From Syngnathus acus (taxonomy: Eukaryota; Chordata; Actinopteri; Syngnathiformes; Syngnathidae), in NCBI RefSeq assembly GCF_901709675.1, contig NC_051094.1, positions 19,310,501 through 19,374,500 on the forward strand: a stretch of 64,000 nt of DNA, given 5' to 3'. Both the position numbers and the translations under genes were made by a program. Shown here in pieces: positions 18,492 to 30,194 of the stretch (positions are counted from its first letter, which is position 1; every line of letters starts with the position of its first letter). Under the pieces are notes generated by a model. It was not told where the DNA came from. It saw nothing but the letters and a program-made list of their open reading frames with translations, and ran no database searches.

Positions 18492-21400
18492 GACTTAGAC
18501 TTAGACTTAGACAAACTTTATTGTCATTTTGTCAACACTAGGTGTGCACAAAACGAAATTTCGTTGCATACGGCTTTCAACAATGTGGTGATATTTCGGC
18601 TGGTTAAAAAGGGACATTCTATATAAAAATATGAAATAAGATAATTATAAAGTACAAAGTGCAGCAGTGATAAAGTATGTAAACAGTGCAGGAGACAAAA
18701 GCAGTATTTACAAGTGTGCAGAGGAATGCTACGTTTGAATGTTCAACAGTCTGACGACAGCAGGGAAAAAACTATTGCAGAACCTGGTGGACCTGCAGCG
18801 GATGCTGCGAAACCTCTTCCCAGAGGGCAGCAGGGAGAACAGTACATGGTGGGGGTGTGATGGGTCACTGATAATATTACGGGCTCGGGACACGCAGCGC
18901 TGGGATGACAAGTCCTGAATGGAGGGAAGAGGAGCCCCGATGATCCTCTCTGCTGTCCTCACCACTCTCCTCAGATTCTTCCAATCGGAGGCGCTGCAAC
19001 CTCCACACCACACCGAGACAGCTTGTCAGAATGCTCTCTATGGTGCTTCGGTAGAACGTCCTCATGATGGGTGGGGGCAGGTGGGCTCTCCTCATCCTCC
19101 GCAGGAAGTACAAGCGCTTCTGTGCCCTCTTGACCAGTGTTGTGGTGTTCACAGTCCAGGTGAGGTCGTCTGTGATGTGGACTCCCAGGAATTTAGTGCT
19201 GCTGACCACCTCCACAGCTGAGCTGTTGATGATCAGTGGAGCGTGGTGAGGCTGGTTCTTCCTGAAGTCGACGATGATCTCCTTCGTCTTCTCCACATTC
19301 AGGATCAGGCTATTTTCTCTGCACCAGCCCACCAACTGCTCCACCTCCTCTCTGTAGTCCAGGTCGTTGTTGTCCCTGATGAGGCCCACCACCGTTGTGT
19401 CGTCTGCAAACTTCACGATGTGATTGGTGGTGAACCTGGGGGCGCAGTCGTGTGTCATCAGGGTGAACAGCAGGGGGCTCAGGACGCAGCCCTGAGGGGA
19501 GCCTGTGCTGAGGGTGATGACATCTGAGGTGTTCTGTCCGACCCGGACTGACTGAGGTCTGTTGGTGAGGAAGTCTAGCAGCCAGTTCCGAAGGGGGGTG
19601 CTGAAGCCCAGGTGTTCCAGTTTTTCCACCAGATGTTGTGGAATGATGGTGTTAAACGCTGAGCTGAAGTCCAGGAACAGCAACCGCACGTGGGTGTTCC
19701 TCTCCTCCAGGTGAGCCAGGCTCAGGTGAAGAACGGAGGAGATGGCATCCTCAGTAGAGCGGTTCTGCCGGTAGGCAAACTGGAACGGATCGAATGTTGG
19801 GGGGAGTCTGGAGACGATGTGATCTTTGAGCAGCCTTTCGAAGCACTTCATCATGATGGGAGTCAGTGCCACAGGTCTGTAGTCATTCAATGAGGTGATT
19901 TGAGGTTTCTTCGGCACCGGAATGATGGAGGCAGCCTTGAAGCATACTGGCACTTTGGCTTGGTCCAGCGAGATGTTAAAAATGTCTGTGATGACATCAG
20001 CCAGCTGGCCTGCACATTCCTTGAACACCCGCCCAGGTATGTTGTCGGGGCCTGGGGCCTTACGTGGGTTGACTCTTCTAAGAGTCTTCCACACGTCGGC
20101 TGAGTCAAGGCAGAGGGCCTCCTCTTCCTGGTGGGGAACAGTTTTAACTGCAGGAGTGCTGTTTAGTGCCTCAAAACGCCCAAAGAAGTTATTTAGACCA
20201 TTTAGGAAGTCAGCATCAACCTCACCCACCGGGGGGGAGGGTAAGTTGTAGTCCGTGATCGCCCGTATGCCTTGCCACATACTCCTGGTGTTATTGGCGT
20301 CGTGGAAAAAATCCTGAATTTTTCGACTGTGGCTTCGCTTCGCTAGCCTGATGGCACGGTTCAAGTTGGCTCTCGCTGTCCTCAGTGCCTCCTTGTCGCC
20401 AGACTTGAAGGCTGAGTTCCGTGCTCGTAGCGTATGACGTACATCCTCAGTCATCCAGGGTCGTTGGTTGGCTCGGGTGATGATGTTCTTAGTGGTGCTG
20501 ACGTCCTCGGAGCATTTGTTGATGTAGGCTGACACAGTCATGGCGTACTCATCAATGTCGATCTGATTGTCATATGTTGCTGCTGATTTGAACATGTCCC
20601 AGTCAGAGCACTCAAAGCAGTCCTGGAGTGCCTCCATGGCCCCCTCAGACCACACCCTCACCTGCTTCACTGTGGGTTTTGCTCTGATCAGCAGGGGCCT
20701 GTATGCAGGGATTAGCATAACAGATAGGTGGTCTGAAGAGCCGAGGTGGGGGCGGGGGGCTGCTCTGAATGCATCCTTTATATTGGTGTAAACCAAGTCC
20801 AGAGTGTTCTCTCCCCGAGTTGGAAAATCCACGTGTTGGTAAAAATGAGGGAGAATAGTCTTCATGCTAGCCTGGTTGAAGTCCCCAGCAATGATGAAAA
20901 ACCCCTCTGTGTGCGTGGATTGCAGCTCACTGATTGTCCGATAGAGAACACTCATGGCCTCTTTAGTATTAGCGCTAGGAGGCACATACACAGCCGTGAT
21001 GCTAACAACAGTAAACTCTCTGGGCAGGTAGAAGGGTCTGCAGTTAACAGTCAAAAGCTCGATGTCCGAAGAGCAGAAGCTGGCGACAGATCTAGCATTT
21101 TTGCACCAGTTGTTGTTGATGTAGACACACAGCCCACCTCCTCGGGATTTACCGCTTAGCTCGCTGTTTCTGTCGGCGCGGAATATAGCGAGCCCCTCCA
21201 GGCTAACGGCGTTGTCCGGTATTGATGAGTTCAGCCATGTCTCCGTCAGGATGAGAGCGCAGCAGTTTCTAACTTCCCTCTTTGAAGAGAGTTCCAGTTG
21301 TAGATGGTCCATTTTATTATCCAGTGAGCGGACGTTGGAGAGGAAGATGGATGGAAGCGGCGGTTTGTAGGGGTTAGCTTTAAGCTTAGCCGTTAGCCCA

Positions 21401-21628
21401 CCTCGAAAGCCGCGCTTTCGCCCCCGGTCACACCGCCTACGCTTACTCCTCCTCCGGCGTGTGCTGCCCGGCGAGCCCGCTGCATCGTGAGCTTCTGGGG
21501 CTAATCTACTGGATGGATAAACTAAACTTTGTGTTGTTTGTAGTGTCCTAGGCGACATATTTTGTGAAAATACTCGTCGGTTGTTGAGACCCGTAGCGGC
21601 CGCGGCCAACTGGGGCGCCGCCATCTTG
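18492..21628 (-). mobile_element. Rex1-like LINE, second copy, inserted in the L2-like LINE
   Basis: It reads on the minus strand from 21628 (CAAGATGGCGGCG) to the TAAGTC-repeat tail at 18492. GATA flanks it on both sides (18488-18491 and 21629-21632), and the L2 copy at about 36612 has the single uninterrupted site. It is nearly identical to the element at 9173-12449 but lacks about 105 bp near the 5' end of the open frame and carries a 2-bp deletion. It is therefore younger than its host LINE. Confidence 0.9.
18729..21624 (-). pseudogene. Rex1-like endonuclease-reverse transcriptase, frameshifted near the C-terminus
   Basis: The frame from 21624 is open for 915 codons with the same endonuclease (LTETWL, GDFN, SSDH) and reverse transcriptase (FADDTTVV) motifs as the 1001-residue relative. 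Near 19013 the sequence reads ACACCGAGACAGC where the relative has ACACCGAGAGACAGC, a 2-bp loss. The true C-terminal 94 residues (CSASDWKNLRRVVRTAERII...) therefore fall in another frame, 18729-19013. An in-frame deletion removes about 36 residues near the N-terminus, between VYPSSR and the APEAHDAAG segment. Core domains are intact, but the C-terminal region, usually needed for RNA binding, is lost. Confidence 0.85.
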
Positions 21629-21632
21629 GATA

Positions 21633-22850
21633 AAACTGAGATGTTGATAATTGGTCCAACTCGTTATCAACACTTATTTAAGGAAACCACTATAACTATA
21701 GATAACCGTACTATCACTCAGGAGCGATACTGTAACTAATCTCGGGGTAATATTTGACCAAACGCTCTCCTTTCAAAAGCACATTAAGAATATAACCAGA
21801 ATTGCGTTTTTTCACTTTCGTAATATTGCAAAGATTCGTCCGATCCTCTCGACCGGTGATGCGGAAACTATTATACATGCGTTCGTCACGTCGCGCCTGG
21901 ACTACTGTAATGTATTATTCTCTGGTCTTCCTAAATCCCGCATCAAAAGTCTACAGTTAGTACAAAATACTGCTGCAAGGCTGCTCTCACGGTCAAGAAA
22001 ATTTGATCACATTACCCCAATATTAGCCAACTTACATTGGCTCCCGGTCCATTTAAGATGTGACTTCAAGGTTCTTCTATTAACCGATAAATCACTGCAT
22101 GGCTTAGCGCCTTCATATCTCGTCGACCTAGTTGTTCCTTATGTTCCGTCTCGTAACCTTCGTTCGCAAAACGCGAGTCTTTTAGCGACACCGAGGGCCA
22201 AGAAAATGTCTGCAGGGTCTAGAGCATTTTCTATTCGGGCTCCAGAGCTTTGGAATGCCCTACCAATGGATATTAGAACTGCTACCTCAGTAGAAACATT
22301 TAAGACACGTTTAAAGACACATTTCTATGATATGGCCTTTAATTAACCTGTAGTGGCCGATTCGGCTTGAGTTTGTTTTCTCTCCCTCTCCCCCCACCCC
22401 CCTCCCCCCACCCCTCCCCGGCCGGGGAGGTGGTTAGGTGGCACCCAAGCTGACAGCGGCTATCTGGATTCTCGTGGGCCAATTCAGGATGGGGGAACTG
22501 CAGCTCAACCTCCTCGAAGACACTGCCAGGACAATTGAGTGCTCCTCCGGCAGCCCTTCGCTCTGACTTGGACATCCACTTTTTTCATTGATTTTCATAT
22601 TATGTATTATTTGTGCCCTCTCTGCATCCATTGCAGCCTGGTGATCCTGAAAGGGGGATCCTTCCATCTGTGGTCCCTGCTCAAGGTTTCTCATTTTCCC
22701 CAGGCAGGGATTTTTTGAGTTTTTCTTTGCCCTTTTGGGAGCTTAAGATCAGGGGATGCTTTGAGAATAATTGTCAATTTTTGTCTATGTGAAGCCCTTT
22801 GAGACTGCTTGTGATTTAGGGCTATACAAATAAACTTGACTTGACTTGAC
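21633..22850 (+). pseudogene. L2-like reverse transcriptase C-terminal part and 3' untranslated region
   Basis: The sequence resumes at KTEMLIIGPTRYQHLFKET after the Rex1 insertion. It then has one extra base near 21721 (CTCAGGAGCG against CTCAGAGCG at 36699), which shifts the frame. The C-terminal end (SRLDYCN, LHWLPV) is still recognisable to about 22340. The 3' untranslated region has a C-rich run (22375-22435) and closes with AATAAA and repeated ACTTG units. Confidence 0.75.
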
Positions 22851-25597
22851 TAACTTCCCACTTACCAAAATTTCAAAATTTCCTAATTTGAAATTCAACC
22901 AAATTCTCCAAAATTTCGTTTTTCTACTCTAATTTCTACATTTTTCAGCCGATTCAACCCATTCCAACTTTATTCACTTTGTTCACCTTATGCTTACCAT
23001 AATCACCCCCTTCACCCCCACTTCCACTATGCTTACCAAATTCACCCCCACTTCAACAGTGTGGCGGCCATGTTGGATTGACCCAGAAGTGCCCCCAAAT
23101 TAACACAAAATGAACTGAAAGTGCCCCAAAACAAAAGATTAGGTTGTCAAAAAAATTGCGCTCAGAAAACCCTAATAATAATCGAAAATCTTCTTTACAG
23201 AAGACTCTTGTAAGTTCAGCCTTGAGTCGCCAGAATCAGAATCAGCTTTATTGGCCAAGTGTGTGCATGCCAAACAAGGACTTTGACTCCGGTTGATCAG
23301 GCAGCAATGATACAACTATGCCGATTTTCAAAAAGAAAATGTAAACATTCAATCTGAATCATATCAACTATGGAGGACCAAAAGATACAAATAAAAAAAT
23401 ACACCTTGAAATGTTTCATAAAAAAATAATTGTTTAATTAAATATGGAATTAAATCAAGTCAACAAATAAATAAACGTGCCACTAAATTATTAAACGCAC
23501 CATTAAGTAATTAAATAGATTCTTATATTTGTACAGACTTCCAACTAGGAAAAGTGCACGAGAACACCCCTTTAAACTGGGAGGTCAGAGTTGCGAAGTC
23601 GGAAAAATAGGACCCCGAGTTCAGCGAAGAGGGTTTGTTGGAGGTCAAATTGTGTGATAAACGCAAACAAAAATCCCTTTGAATCAGGCGACTTTGTTTG
23701 TTGTTGACATTCGCCTCGAACACTTTGAGGTCGAAATTTGGAAAATCCCGACTTCCGACTTTCTTCCTCGAATGCGGCAATCGTCCTCCCTTCGAGAATG
23801 AAGAACCACACGTGTTTATGACCCAGCCAATCAGTGACGATAACCCTACGTCATGGCAACGTTGTAAAATTTGACCAATCCGTGGGGTTTTAAATACGTG
23901 CCGCACTTCCTTGTTTGTTCAACACCGAAAACACGACGTTACACTGGAATGTCTAAAATTTGCGTAATATTTTAATCAGCCATGGTAAGTGGACAACTCT
24001 CACATATTTTATGTCTGAATACTTAGATTAAGTTGTAATTGAAGTGTTGCTGGATTTCTTATACGTTTTTATTTCTTTTTCTGGGAGCAAGTTCCCTGCC
24101 TTTACATACAGTTTGTGTCTGTGTGCCAATACCAATACCCAGTGGAACCTCATGTTACAAATCTGTTTCAGTGACCCCGTTTATAATCTGAAACGAGGTA
24201 ATGTTTCCATTTAAATGAATGGAAATGCAATTAAAACGTTCCAGACCCCAAATAAGGTTATACTTACAAAAAAACACTTAAACACGTGGTGAATAAATTC
24301 AGTATCAGTGTAATGCAAATTAGAAACGAAAGAAAACACACATGAAGAAAATTAAATACTTAAATTAACTGCTTATTGTTCCTTAACTTCAATCTCATTA
24401 TTCTGGTCATTTCTACCCTAAAACGCCTAAAAGAAAGCACACCCTCAAAGTAAATTTGAACCTGCTCTTTTTTATATTTTATATTTTCTTTTATGTATAT
24501 AGCTTTAATAATGCTCTAATAATTTCATGTAAAATATTTGAATTATACTTTTGTTTTTATTTAGCATAAAAATGGTAATATTGTCCACAGATGGTATAAA
24601 AAAATAATCAAATAATTCAAAAACTGTACGTATATGAATAGGTCTGATAGCACTGATCTCCAATTGTCATATGAAATATTCAAATTATTTACTTTTTAAA
24701 TAAATGTAAATTTTAGTATGTAAATTAAAAGTAATTAAGTATAAATAAATAATATACATGTATGGATAGGTCTGATGCCACTGAATATTTTGAGTGGTTG
24801 AAAGTAAAAAGATATTGAGAAATTACAAAGTTATCACACTTCAAAGGCACTGCCCAACTCGGGACACGTTTTGCGCTTAAGTATTACTTTAATTGTATTT
24901 CACGAGATGAAGAAAATAGGGGTCCTTGACCAAACCGCATTAGGCAGAAAGTTGCATAGAATCGAAGCGTCTAAAATCGAGGCTTAGCTGTAGTTACTAA
25001 TCCAAATGCTATTATTTTCCTTCTGCAACTTTTGATTATACTTATACTAATTTATTCAATTATTAATTTCATATGCATACTCCAGCAGGTTTGGCTACAG
25101 GAGTATGCTACCCCTTTGAGCCCAAATTAAATTTAATTCTCATTTAATTCTCATTTACTCTGATGATTATTTTCATGCCATTTGGTAATTTGGTTTCATT
25201 CTAAATGGAAAACAAGGCTCCATGTAAACCTAATATTCAATCCATATCGGACATTTGCAAAGACTTGCTTTTACTGGGGAAAAATAACAAGCCACATTTC
25301 CCTCTATTTTCTCACATACATGAATTGGGGTTGTCAGTCGCAACTACGGATTTCCGTCAATGAGAAAAATGAGAGAGGGGGGTTAATTTAAAAAAGGCAA
25401 CACATGTATTTGTTATGGTCTCGTTGAGGTTATCCAATTAAATCATCAGGTATTAAACTCTCAACCAATAAAGCTAGCCAGAGTCATGGTGCTAGCCAAT
25501 CAGAAGTAAATCAGGGTGGGTCAGAAATATTGCCGACAATGGTTCTGTCACCTGTATGACTGACGCCTGATCAAGTTTTTGCCTGGATGGTCTGACA
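22851..25597. other. AT-rich stretch without a recognised gene
   Basis: Mostly A/T-rich unique-looking DNA. At 23229-23400 there is a minus-strand retroposon tail (CAGAATCAGAATCAGCTTTA, then TTGACTCCGG). At 23530-23940 there is a block with repeated AAGTCGGAA/TTCCGACTT-like words, possibly an old DNA element. A TATA-like TTTTAAATA at 23886 and an ATG directly followed by GTAAGT at 23982 could mark a first exon. Nothing else is supported. Confidence 0.5.
23229..23400 (-). mobile_element. Retroposon 3' end fragment
   Basis: The sequence CAGAATCAGAATCAGCTTTA followed by TTGGCCAAGTGTGTGCATGC is the inverse of a LINE 3' end widespread in fish genomes. Only the tail region is present and there is no coding part. 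Confidence 0.5.
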
Positions 25598-26796
25598 CAA
25601 AGGTCGGCAACCCAAAATGTTCAAAAAGCCATATTGGCCCAAAAAACCAAAAATCATACCCGTCTGGAGCCGCAAAAATCCAAAAGCCTTTTATAAGGCA
25701 ACATAGACTGTCAATACATAAGCTGTATGCCTACTATTAAAATAACGAAGTAGGCTACAAATACGAAATGCAAATACATTCATGATTAAATGTTTATTTT
25801 CCCTGCAGCGCATCCTAGAGAGAATTACGCACCACGTGACTACTGATTTACGATAGGCCTGTTACGGCTTCAAGTTTAGCCGAACTTCCATTACAATATT
25901 AATGTGTTATGTTTTGTTGCGGCCCATTAGAGTTCACTAACCTGCATAACAGAGCTGTCTGTTCGATATCGGTCACGTCACACGACTCATTAGAGGCCAT
26001 TGAGAAAGCTAGAGCTGAATTGATGTCCTCGATTTGCTGATCGGTGATATTGTTTGCCATTTTAATTACCCTTTCCTTCACTGTTTTTGCGGAGAGAGGC
26101 ATGTCTTAAATTTTCTGAATGATCTCGGTTTTGGTTTTGAAGTCCGAAAATAGGCACTCTGATATTTTAATGAATTAATCCTTCATGTACTCACCATCGG
26201 TGAATGGTTTTCCGCGCTTTATCTCCCGGGCTGCAACAGAACTTGCAGTAGTAGAGTTTGGAGAGGCAATCCACTTCTTAAAACAGTTTTTTCGGTCCTC
26301 AAATTTCTCCACCAGCACTGCAATTGCACCTTTCCTCTCAGTTCCAACTGGGTGATCGGCAGCAAATTTAGCATGCTTTAGCTGAAAATGTCGCTCCAAA
26401 TTGCTCTTCTTGTTATTTGACAATTTCTCATTGCAAATCAAACATGCAGGCAATCCTTCAGCATTGGCTATGAAAGCAAATAGTTCAGTCCATTCTTTCT
26501 TAAACCCTCTGTTCTCATCAGCAATCTTTCTCTTTTTGCCTTTTGAATCCATGGCCCATCACTCACACACCTGTTTGTTTACAACTCGCCTGTGCTGTGT
26601 CGCAGACAATGACGTAATTTTGCTATTTGGCGCCATTCTGAAATTCGGTATTTTTGATATATTTAAACCATATTTGAAATAACAAAAAAACATCTTTTTC
26701 CATTTACACGCATTATTGCAAAAACTCCAGGGAGGCGCTAGGGGGGTGCTAAAGATCCGCATGTGGCTCTGGACCCGCGGGTTGCCGACCCCTTGG
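25598..26796 (-). mobile_element. hAT element with internally deleted transposase
   Basis: Terminal inverted repeats are CAAAGGTCGGCAACCC at the left and GGGTTGCCGACCCCTTGG at the right. Inside, on the minus strand, is the N-terminal part of a hAT transposase (26175-26552) and a short later piece (25899-26102). The central catalytic and dimerisation parts are missing. No convincing 8-bp flanking duplication was found. Confidence 0.75.
25899..26552 (-). pseudogene. hAT transposase remnant (BED-type zinc finger end)
   Basis: The first piece starts MDSKGKKRKIADENRGFKKE and continues with LPACLICNEKLSNNKKSNLE and HFQLKHAKF. That is the C-x2-C...H-x4-H spacing of a BED-type zinc finger that binds transposon ends. 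A frame break lies near 26170. The second piece (MPLSAKTVKERVIKMANNIT, then SCDVTDIEQ) matches the start of the catalytic region of the same protein family (GTF2IRD2/ZBED-like). The protein is far shorter than a complete hAT transposase (about 600 residues). Confidence 0.72.
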
Positions 26797-26888
26797 CTAA
26801 GGGCATGTACCGTAATTTTCGGACTATAAGTCGCGTTTTTTTTCATAGTTTGGGTGGGGGGGCGACTTATACTCAGGAGCGACTTATA

Positions 26889-27668
26889 TTGATTGATTGA
26901 TTGATTGATTGAATATTTATTGATCCCCAGGGGTGGGGAAATTCAGGCCCCAGCAGTATCCATACCACAGAGTGGGTACACAAAAGACACACAGATGGCA
27001 TGAGCGCAACTCAATAGGCTCTCATAAGGCTGCCACACAACGGCGCCACAAAGAAAGTCAGAAAGTGCACAAGATAAAAGCCATCAAAGCAAAAACAAAG
27101 CTAAAAGACAAAGGAAAAAAAGCAACAGCGGCCAACCAGCACCCTCAATACAAGAGAACACCCAAAACACACAAAATAGCCTCCACGGGGTCCATAGACA
27201 GGTGTAAGGGCAGTCCAGTTCAACGGCGCCCAATGGACCGTGGTCGTGAATCGGTGAAAAACATCACAAAGCAGGCAAGCGTGTGAGCAGCGTCCTGGGC
27301 ACCCAGTCGGGTGCACGTGCAGATGGTCACCACGGGGCTAGCATGGCGAAAGTCGTTGGTTCCGACGAGCACGAGGGAGCGGACTCCCCACAGGGGTCGC
27401 GGCTGCAAGGCGAGGGACCCGGTCATCACTGACCGGATAAGCAGGAAGCCGTCGTAGAGTTACGCCGGCCTCGACCGATGATCCCGGTCCCACGAAGAAA
27501 AAAATAAATGAAAAACATCCGATCCGAAGAGATACCGAGGTGCGGTAGAAGGCACCAGCATCGCCAAATGGACAAAAAGACAGAAAGAAAAAGGAGAAAA
27601 GAAGGAAATAGAGAGGAAAAGAGAGAACACTGCTGGGAGGCAGCCACTTACGGCGCCATACCGGACGT
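26889..27668 (-). mobile_element. Retroposon 3' portion with (ATTG)n tail
   Basis: Element A is interrupted after GACTTATAT. The insert starts with five ATTG units, then TGATCCCCAGGGGTGGGGAA, the inverse of a common LINE-type 3' end. It ends at about 27668, where A resumes (ATATGTGTTTTTTTTC). The body contains GTTGGTTCCGACGAGCACGA. Frames on both strands are short and not recognised. Type uncertain (truncated LINE or SINE-like). Confidence 0.55.
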
Positions 27669-28040
27669 ACATATGTGTTTTTTTTCAAAAATTTAAAAAA
27701 AAACAAAAAAAAGAAAGAAAATGAAACCGCGATAAACGAATCGCAATGTAGCAAGGGATTACTGTAATTTGAATTTCAACTGACGTCAGCAGCGCGACGT
27801 CAGCAGCGCGACGTCAGCAGCGCGACGCGGCGTTGTTTACAAAAAGGACAAAGATTGACTCGACGGAGCTCTCTTTCACTTCCGTGGATTGAAGTCGGGG
27901 GCCGGCGCTCGGCCGGATGGCTGTCCAGGGACGGTGGATGGGGCTAGAGATGCACCGATCCGACTTTTTCAGTTTCGATACCGATACCGATGCCGTGTCT
28001 TTGCGTATCGGTCGATACCGATCCGATATTATGGTTGACT

Positions 28041-28356
28041 TAAAGATTAAAGATTAAAGTCCCAATGATCGTCACACACACACACCTGGGTGTGGTGAAA
28101 TTTGTCCTCTGCATTTAACCCATCCCCGTGTGATTTTAATCCATCCCCTGGGGGAGAGGGGAGCAGTGAGCAGCAGCGGCGCCGCGCTTGGGAATCAGTT
28201 GGTGATCTAACCCCCCAATTCCAACCCTTAATGCTGAGTGCCAAGCAGGGAGGCAATGGGTCCCATTTTTATAGTCTTTGGTATGACCCGGCCGGGGTTT
28301 GAACCCACAACCTTCCAGTCTCAGGGCGGACACTCTACTACTAGGCCACTGAGCTG
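28041..28356 (-). mobile_element. tRNA-derived SINE, full length
   Basis: On the minus strand it starts CAGCTCAGTGGCCTAGTAGT. It has A-box-like GTGGCCTAGTAG and B-box-like GGGTTCAAACCCC promoter words, a body with GGCAATGGGTCCC-type sequence on the plus strand, and a tail ending GATCATTGGGACTTTAATC. It resembles AFC/V-SINE-type fish SINEs. It sits inside the ZBED-like hAT element and is therefore younger than it. Confidence 0.85.
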
Positions 28357-28635
28357 GTAACAAGCTACATACCTCTACATGTGGAACAGAAAAGACTAAA
28401 GGCAATGGCATCAGGCATGACTACACAGTTCTTTGCTCTAAATGCTCATTTAAGCAGCAATGAGAAGTGCTCCCTGAAAACAAGCTCTGCTTAGTCGAAC
28501 ACAAAAAAAAACATTCAAAATTATTTCTAAGTACTGAAAGTGCAGAGTGGAATTAAAAATAAAATATAGCATTGGGACAAGAGAATAAACAAGTGACTTG
28601 GTCAAATACAATAATCAAGCAATGTAAACATGTCT

Positions 28636-29154
28636 CTACATAGTTGTGAAGCTCATGGCATCTACATCTCTTAATTCTTGTGACAAGTGTTCGCACACTT
28701 TCTCATACATTTCTGACAGTGCAGTCTCAGAAAAATACTTGCGCGAATTGTACCGTGGCTCCAGGTGCTCAAGTAAACGTCGGAAGCCCTCGTTTTCAAC
28801 AACACTCATCGGTTGTCCATCCAAAACCATGAATTCCAGCACTTTCTCAGTAATTCTCATAGCTTTTGCGCTATTGCCTGGGAATTTCTCCCGTCTTTGC
28901 AGTGCATCTGCTAACGTTAACTGCTGTGTTGGTCCACCTCCCGCTCCCTTTGATCTGCTCAACTGCTGGAACTCCTGGTGCTCCGTTGCGTGGTGTTTCT
29001 GGAGATGCTTAATTAAATTGGTAGTACTATAACTGGCAGTACTACCACCACCCCTGGCAACATTAGCTTTGCAGACATTACAAACTGCCGTCGAGCTAGT
29101 TGGCATGTTCAGTTTAAAGTACCTCCACACAGCTGACTCTTTCGTTCGCTCCAT
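28636..29154 (-). pseudogene. ZBED-like hAT transposase, N-terminal part (172 aa)
   Basis: The frame starts MERTKESAVWRYFKLN and carries a BED zinc finger: VWRYF aromatic residues, then VCNVCKANV, then LIKHLQKHHATEH with the His pair. A linker with TLADALQRREKFP and a helical part with MVLDGQPMSVVENEGFRRLL follow, ending at MSFTTM. Complete proteins of this family are about 600-700 residues and continue with the RNase H-like catalytic region and a C-terminal dimerisation domain, both absent. The protein binds element ends. The truncation makes this a non-autonomous derivative. Confidence 0.82.
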
Positions 29155-30194
29155 GTTTGCGTTTGTTTAGAAAACTCTCGTGGCATGCGGCACACGTGCT
29201 GCTGACGTATGACGTAGCCCGCGTCCCGCGGCACACGTGCTGCTGACGTATGACGTAGCCCGCGTCCCAATAGATTAAGGAAAGGATCGGCTCACAGATC
29301 GGCTGCATTTTCCGAAACCCGATCCATCTATTTGGTTGATATCGGGGCCGATATCCGATCCAGATATCGGATCGGTGCATCTCTAGATGGGGCTCGGACA
29401 ATGCTTTTACGCACGCCCGGTCCTACTCTACCGAGCTGTCTTCCAGCTCCGTGGATGGAAGTCGAGGGCCGGCGCTCAGCCGGGTGGCTGTCCGGGGACG
29501 GTGGATGGGGCTCGGTCATGGCTTTCACGCACGCCCGGTCCTATGGAGCTCTCTTCCACTTCCGTGGCTGGAAGTCCACGCCACCACACGCCTGGAAGTT
29601 TGTTTTGTTAAATAAAGAGCCGTTTACCAAACCCACGTCTTTCCTTGAACTTTGTTAACGCTACAATATAGTTATATAGTAGATCTGTGGAATAACGACG
29701 AGGCTGACGTCAGGGCGCACGCACGCGCGGCGTTGTTGACAAAGGACGAGGAATTTGATCGATGGATTTAATGATTTAGAGTGCACAGATGGTTTGATAA
29801 CATTATTGCTTATATAATAGTTATTTGATATATAATTTATATATCGTTATATGGGCCTGTGGAATATTTTTAAGTGCAAGAGCCGTCAGCGGCGCGCACG
29901 CATTGTTGACAAAGGACGATTGATGGATTTAATGAATTGGAGTGACACAGATGGTTTTATTAACGTGTTATTTATGTAATAGTTTTTTTAATAACTCTGA
30001 ATTTTACGTCAGGGCCGTTCTCAGCTCTTAGTTTGTGTTTATGTCACGTTAGCATACCTATCGTCTAAGGAGCTCTCTTCCATTTCCGTGGCTGGAAGTC
30101 CACGCCGCCACACGCCTGTAAGTTTGTTTTGTTAAATAAAGAGCCGTTTACCAAACCCACGTCTTTCCTTGAACTTTGTTAACGCTACAATATA

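Larger units (their letters stand above)
14355..22850 (+). mobile_element. L2-like LINE, copy 1, interrupted by two retroelements
   Basis: The element has ORF1 (14421 onward), endonuclease (about 15590-16230), linker and reverse transcriptase (16281-18490, continuing 21633-22330) and a 3' untranslated region ending AATAAACTTGACTTGACTTG at 22850. It is split at 17153-17953 by a TTA-tailed retroposon and at 18492-21628 by a Rex1-like LINE. The second copy at 34094-38556 gives the uninterrupted sequence across both points. It carries many frame breaks and is no longer functional. Confidence 0.85.
27945..29385 (-). mobile_element. hAT element (ZBED-like) with exact 8-bp target duplication
   Basis: Terminal repeats TAGAGATGCACCGATCCG and CGGATCGGTGCATCTCTA are bounded by GATGGGGC at 27937-27944 and 29386-29393. 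The target is the GGATGGGGCTCGG word of the element A minisatellite. The element keeps only the N-terminal part of its transposase and has itself been hit by a SINE (28041-28356). Subterminal GATACCGATCCGATA-type words repeat at both ends. Confidence 0.92.

Noticed and set aside
23523-23906. A 127-codon minus-strand frame
   Set aside because: No domain or splice context; it lies over repeat-like AAGTCGGAA words.
25591-26804. An 8-bp duplication around the deleted hAT
   Set aside because: Flanks TCTGACA and GCTAAGGG do not match.
27338-27754. A 138-codon minus-strand frame
   Set aside because: It spans a retroposon-element A junction and a poly-A/T run, so it is accidental.
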